A stretch of DNA of 64,000 nt, taken from assembly GCF_002967715.1 (NCBI RefSeq), contig NZ_PUIA01000016.1, positions 186,001-250,000 on the forward strand, in the 5' to 3' direction. The position numbers were made by a program, and so were the translations under genes. The DNA is from Blastopirellula marina. Its GTDB lineage: Bacteria; Planctomycetota; Planctomycetia; Pirellulales; Pirellulaceae. This document shows, piece after piece, positions 62,487 through 64,000 of this stretch (the stretch's first letter is position 1; every line of letters begins with the position of its first letter). Below the pieces are notes generated by a model. That model did no database searches and was not told where the DNA came from. It saw only the letters and a list, made by a program, of their open reading frames with translations.

Positions 62487-64000
62487 ATGAGAACGTTAAA
62501 GCGAAAACGACATCGATTGCGGGGCTGGCAGTCGCTAGAGCCACGGCTCGTGTTGACGACCTACTTTGTAAACGTCGCGAACGATATCGACTTCGGTGAT
62601 AATCAGTACACGACGGCCGCGGGGAACGCTGCAGCTGACGGGCTTACGGCTGCCACGCCAGTAGATTCGCTGGCGACCTTGCTAGGCAAAGGAATCGCCT
62701 TTCAGCCAGGGGACCAGGTATTTATCGATACCGGTGCGTACAAAGCGGATCATGACCTGGTATTCACCGCGGCCCACACTGGATTGACGTTGCAGGGTCC
62801 TACGGACGTCGGCAAGGTCGCCACGTTGCAAAGGACAGGCGTCAGCTCTTTCCAAGATGCCGTACTAAAAATCGATGGTGCCGATAATCTGACGATCAGT
62901 CACGTTGTCGTCACAGGCGGAGGTATCGGTGTGCTGCTAAGCGGCGATACGATCGGCGATGGGATCACGCTGATGCACAATCAACTGCACGGCAATGGCT
63001 ACGGCATTTACGGCGCGACTACGGAAGGAATCACCGATCTCGAGATCAGGCAGAACGAGATTTTCGATAACGATGCCGGCATCGCATTGTTCGCTCAGTT
63101 GACCAGTTCCGTACTTATTTCCGGAAATACGGTAAGCGGCCATCTCAGCGATGTCTATCCAGGCGATGGGATTGGTGTCAGCCTGGAATTGGATGGTGCC
63201 GAGGTAACCGGCAATCAATTCACGAACAATCGAATCGGTATCACGGCAAGTGCGTCGCTCGGAGCAACTCAGATCGTCGTATCGGCCAACCAGGTTTCCG
63301 ATAACCAGGTGGGGATTCAAGCGTTCGGCGGAACTCAGGTGATTGGAAACGAGATCTACGGTCACCGATCGCCCCAGGCAGGAGGCATGGGCATCCAAAC
63401 GGCTGAAGGGCCCACGGTTGAAGACAACTCGATCTACGACAACGACATTGGCATTCAAAACTATCCCGGCTTCGAACCGACTCGCTATACGATCAACAGC
63501 AACTCGATTTTCGCGAACGGAACGGGTATTGCCGGGAGCGACTTTGGTGATATTGTTCTCAATCGGATCTACGGAAATGAAGCTGGCGTACGCTTTACGC
63601 ATTATGCTTCCGTGACTTCTGGTGGTTCCGTTAACAACAATTTGATCTACGACAACGAGGTCGTTGGCATCGACCTGCGTGATGCGACCGATTTTACGAA
63701 GGTTTCGTTTAATACCTTTTACGAGCCAGTGGCCGACGCTGTTTGGATGAGCGATATCCTGAGCCCCAATGGTATCGTGCAAAGTAACTTGATTTCGATC
63801 GGTTCCGGGACTGGCATTCTGTTCGAGACCACCTCCGAGGATCTCAGCGCGGACCCATCTTCGTGGAAGTTTCAGCAAAGCGAGGGCAATCTTTTTCATG
63901 TGTTCAACGGCGGAAGTGTCGGAACGTGGAATGCGATCGCCTATGTAACCTTGGCGGCCTGGCAAGTGGAAACCGGACTTGATACGGCATCCTTCGAGGG
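62487..64000 (+). CDS. LEPR-motif right-handed parallel beta-helix protein, N-terminal part
   Basis: The first ~504 residues of a large surface or secreted protein; it runs past the right edge. ATG 62487 follows AGGATCTCTC. The basic N-terminus contains SLEPRLVL (16-23), the planctomycete LEPR motif. From ~95 on the sequence shows many rungs of a parallel beta-helix, each with a G-[IV]-x-[IV]-x-x-N pattern ('ISGNTVSG', 'VTGNQFTNNRIGI', 'VIGNEIYG', 'VEDNSIYDNDIGIQ', 'INNNLIYDNEVVGI'-like), as in NosD/pectate-lyase-like carbohydrate-binding or -cleaving proteins. It lies 77 bases after the preceding surface-protein gene, same strand. Any catalytic residues would be beyond the window or are not evident. 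Confidence 0.85.
   Translation, partial: MRTLKRKRHRLRGWQSLEPRLVLTTYFVNVANDIDFGDNQYTTAAGNAAADGLTAATPVDSLATLLGKGIAFQPGDQVFIDTGAYKADHDLVFTAAHTGLTLQGPTDVGKVATLQRTGVSSFQDAVLKIDGADNLTISHVVVTGGGIGVLLSGDTIGDGITLMHNQLHGNGYGIYGATTEGITDLEIRQNEIFDNDAGIALFAQLTSSVLISGNTVSGHLSDVYPGDGIGVSLELDGAEVTGNQFTNNRIGITASASLGATQIVVSANQVSDNQVGIQAFGGTQVIGNEIYGHRSPQAGGMGIQTAEGPTVEDNSIYDNDIGIQNYPGFEPTRYTINSNSIFANGTGIAGSDFGDIVLNRIYGNEAGVRFTHYASVTSGGSVNNNLIYDNEVVGIDLRDATDFTKVSFNTFYEPVADAVWMSDILSPNGIVQSNLISIGSGTGILFETTSEDLSADPSSWKFQQSEGNLFHVFNGGSVGTWNAIAYVTLAAWQVETGLDTASFE

Noticed and set aside
62937-63965. 342-codon open frame on the minus strand
   Set aside because: It lies antisense to the beta-helix gene, whose plus-strand frame has a motif-bearing start and clear repeat structure. 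The regular repeats explain the stop-free antisense frame.
1-64000. CRISPR arrays, tRNA/rRNA genes, insertion sequences, integrases
   Set aside because: No regularly spaced repeats, no tRNA-like cloverleaf or rRNA sequence, and no transposase or recombinase motif were seen by eye; a dedicated scan was not possible.

Overview
This window looks like chromosomal DNA of a planctomycete (Planctomycetota, probably Pirellulaceae). The evidence is the gene content. There are four gene pairs built from planctomycete-type cytochrome proteins (DUF1549/DUF1553 or DUF1592/1588/1585) and Tat-exported DUF1501 or DUF1552 partners. There is also a PVC-type heme-binding dehydrogenase-like protein, and two surface proteins that begin with the planctomycete 'LEPR'-type N-terminal motif. 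No rRNA, tRNA, CRISPR array or transposase was seen.

Layout, left to right. 1-2610: an RND multidrug efflux pair (permease cut by the left edge, plus its lipoprotein adaptor). 3068-13772: a cell-surface glycan region in which two 600-residue paralogous membrane proteins flank a leftward eight-gene run. That run encodes a GT2 glycosyltransferase, a small GDPD-like phosphodiesterase, a GtrA flippase-like protein, a sugar nucleotidyltransferase, a nucleotidyltransferase/histidine-phosphatase fusion, a 2H phosphoesterase-like protein, an AraD-type epimerase/aldolase and a GtrA/ribulose-phosphate-3-epimerase fusion. 14038-17846: a DUF1552 + DUF1592 pair. 17900-21020: class III fructose-1,6-bisphosphatase and an SGNH hydrolase. 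21055-27583: a second glycan locus (three GT4 glycosyltransferases, a PglD-like acyltransferase, an FkbM methyltransferase and, divergently, a DegT aminotransferase), suited to making and attaching an N-acylated amino sugar. 27925-32298: a cytochrome/DUF1501 pair with a LamG insertion.

32582-36681: a divergent HSP90-family ATPase followed by two 361-residue helical-repeat (TPR-like) paralogues. 36829-40934: a second cytochrome/DUF1501 pair. 41215-46479: a heavy-metal RND efflux operon (secreted His/Cys protein, CzcB-like, CzcA-like). 46772-52704: an MFS transporter, a DJ-1/PfpI protein, an exported sugar-isomerase-like TIM barrel and the PVC-type heme protein. 53272-55575: a LacI-type regulator and an exported nucleoside hydrolase. 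55601-59688: a third cytochrome/DUF1501 pair. 60547-64000: two surface proteins, the first with a tail-fibre-like segment and three C-terminal repeats, the second a right-handed beta-helix protein cut by the right edge.

The strongest candidates for something undescribed are two. One is the leftward glycan/pentose-phosphate cluster with its two unusual gene fusions (4913-11657). The other is the HSP90 plus twin TPR-like module (32582-36681). The LacI intergenic region also carries helically phased repeats of a TTTGCGTT-like half-site next to both divergent genes, which suggests that the regulator controls itself and the exported-catabolism operon. All functions are read from motifs and family knowledge; no database search was run.
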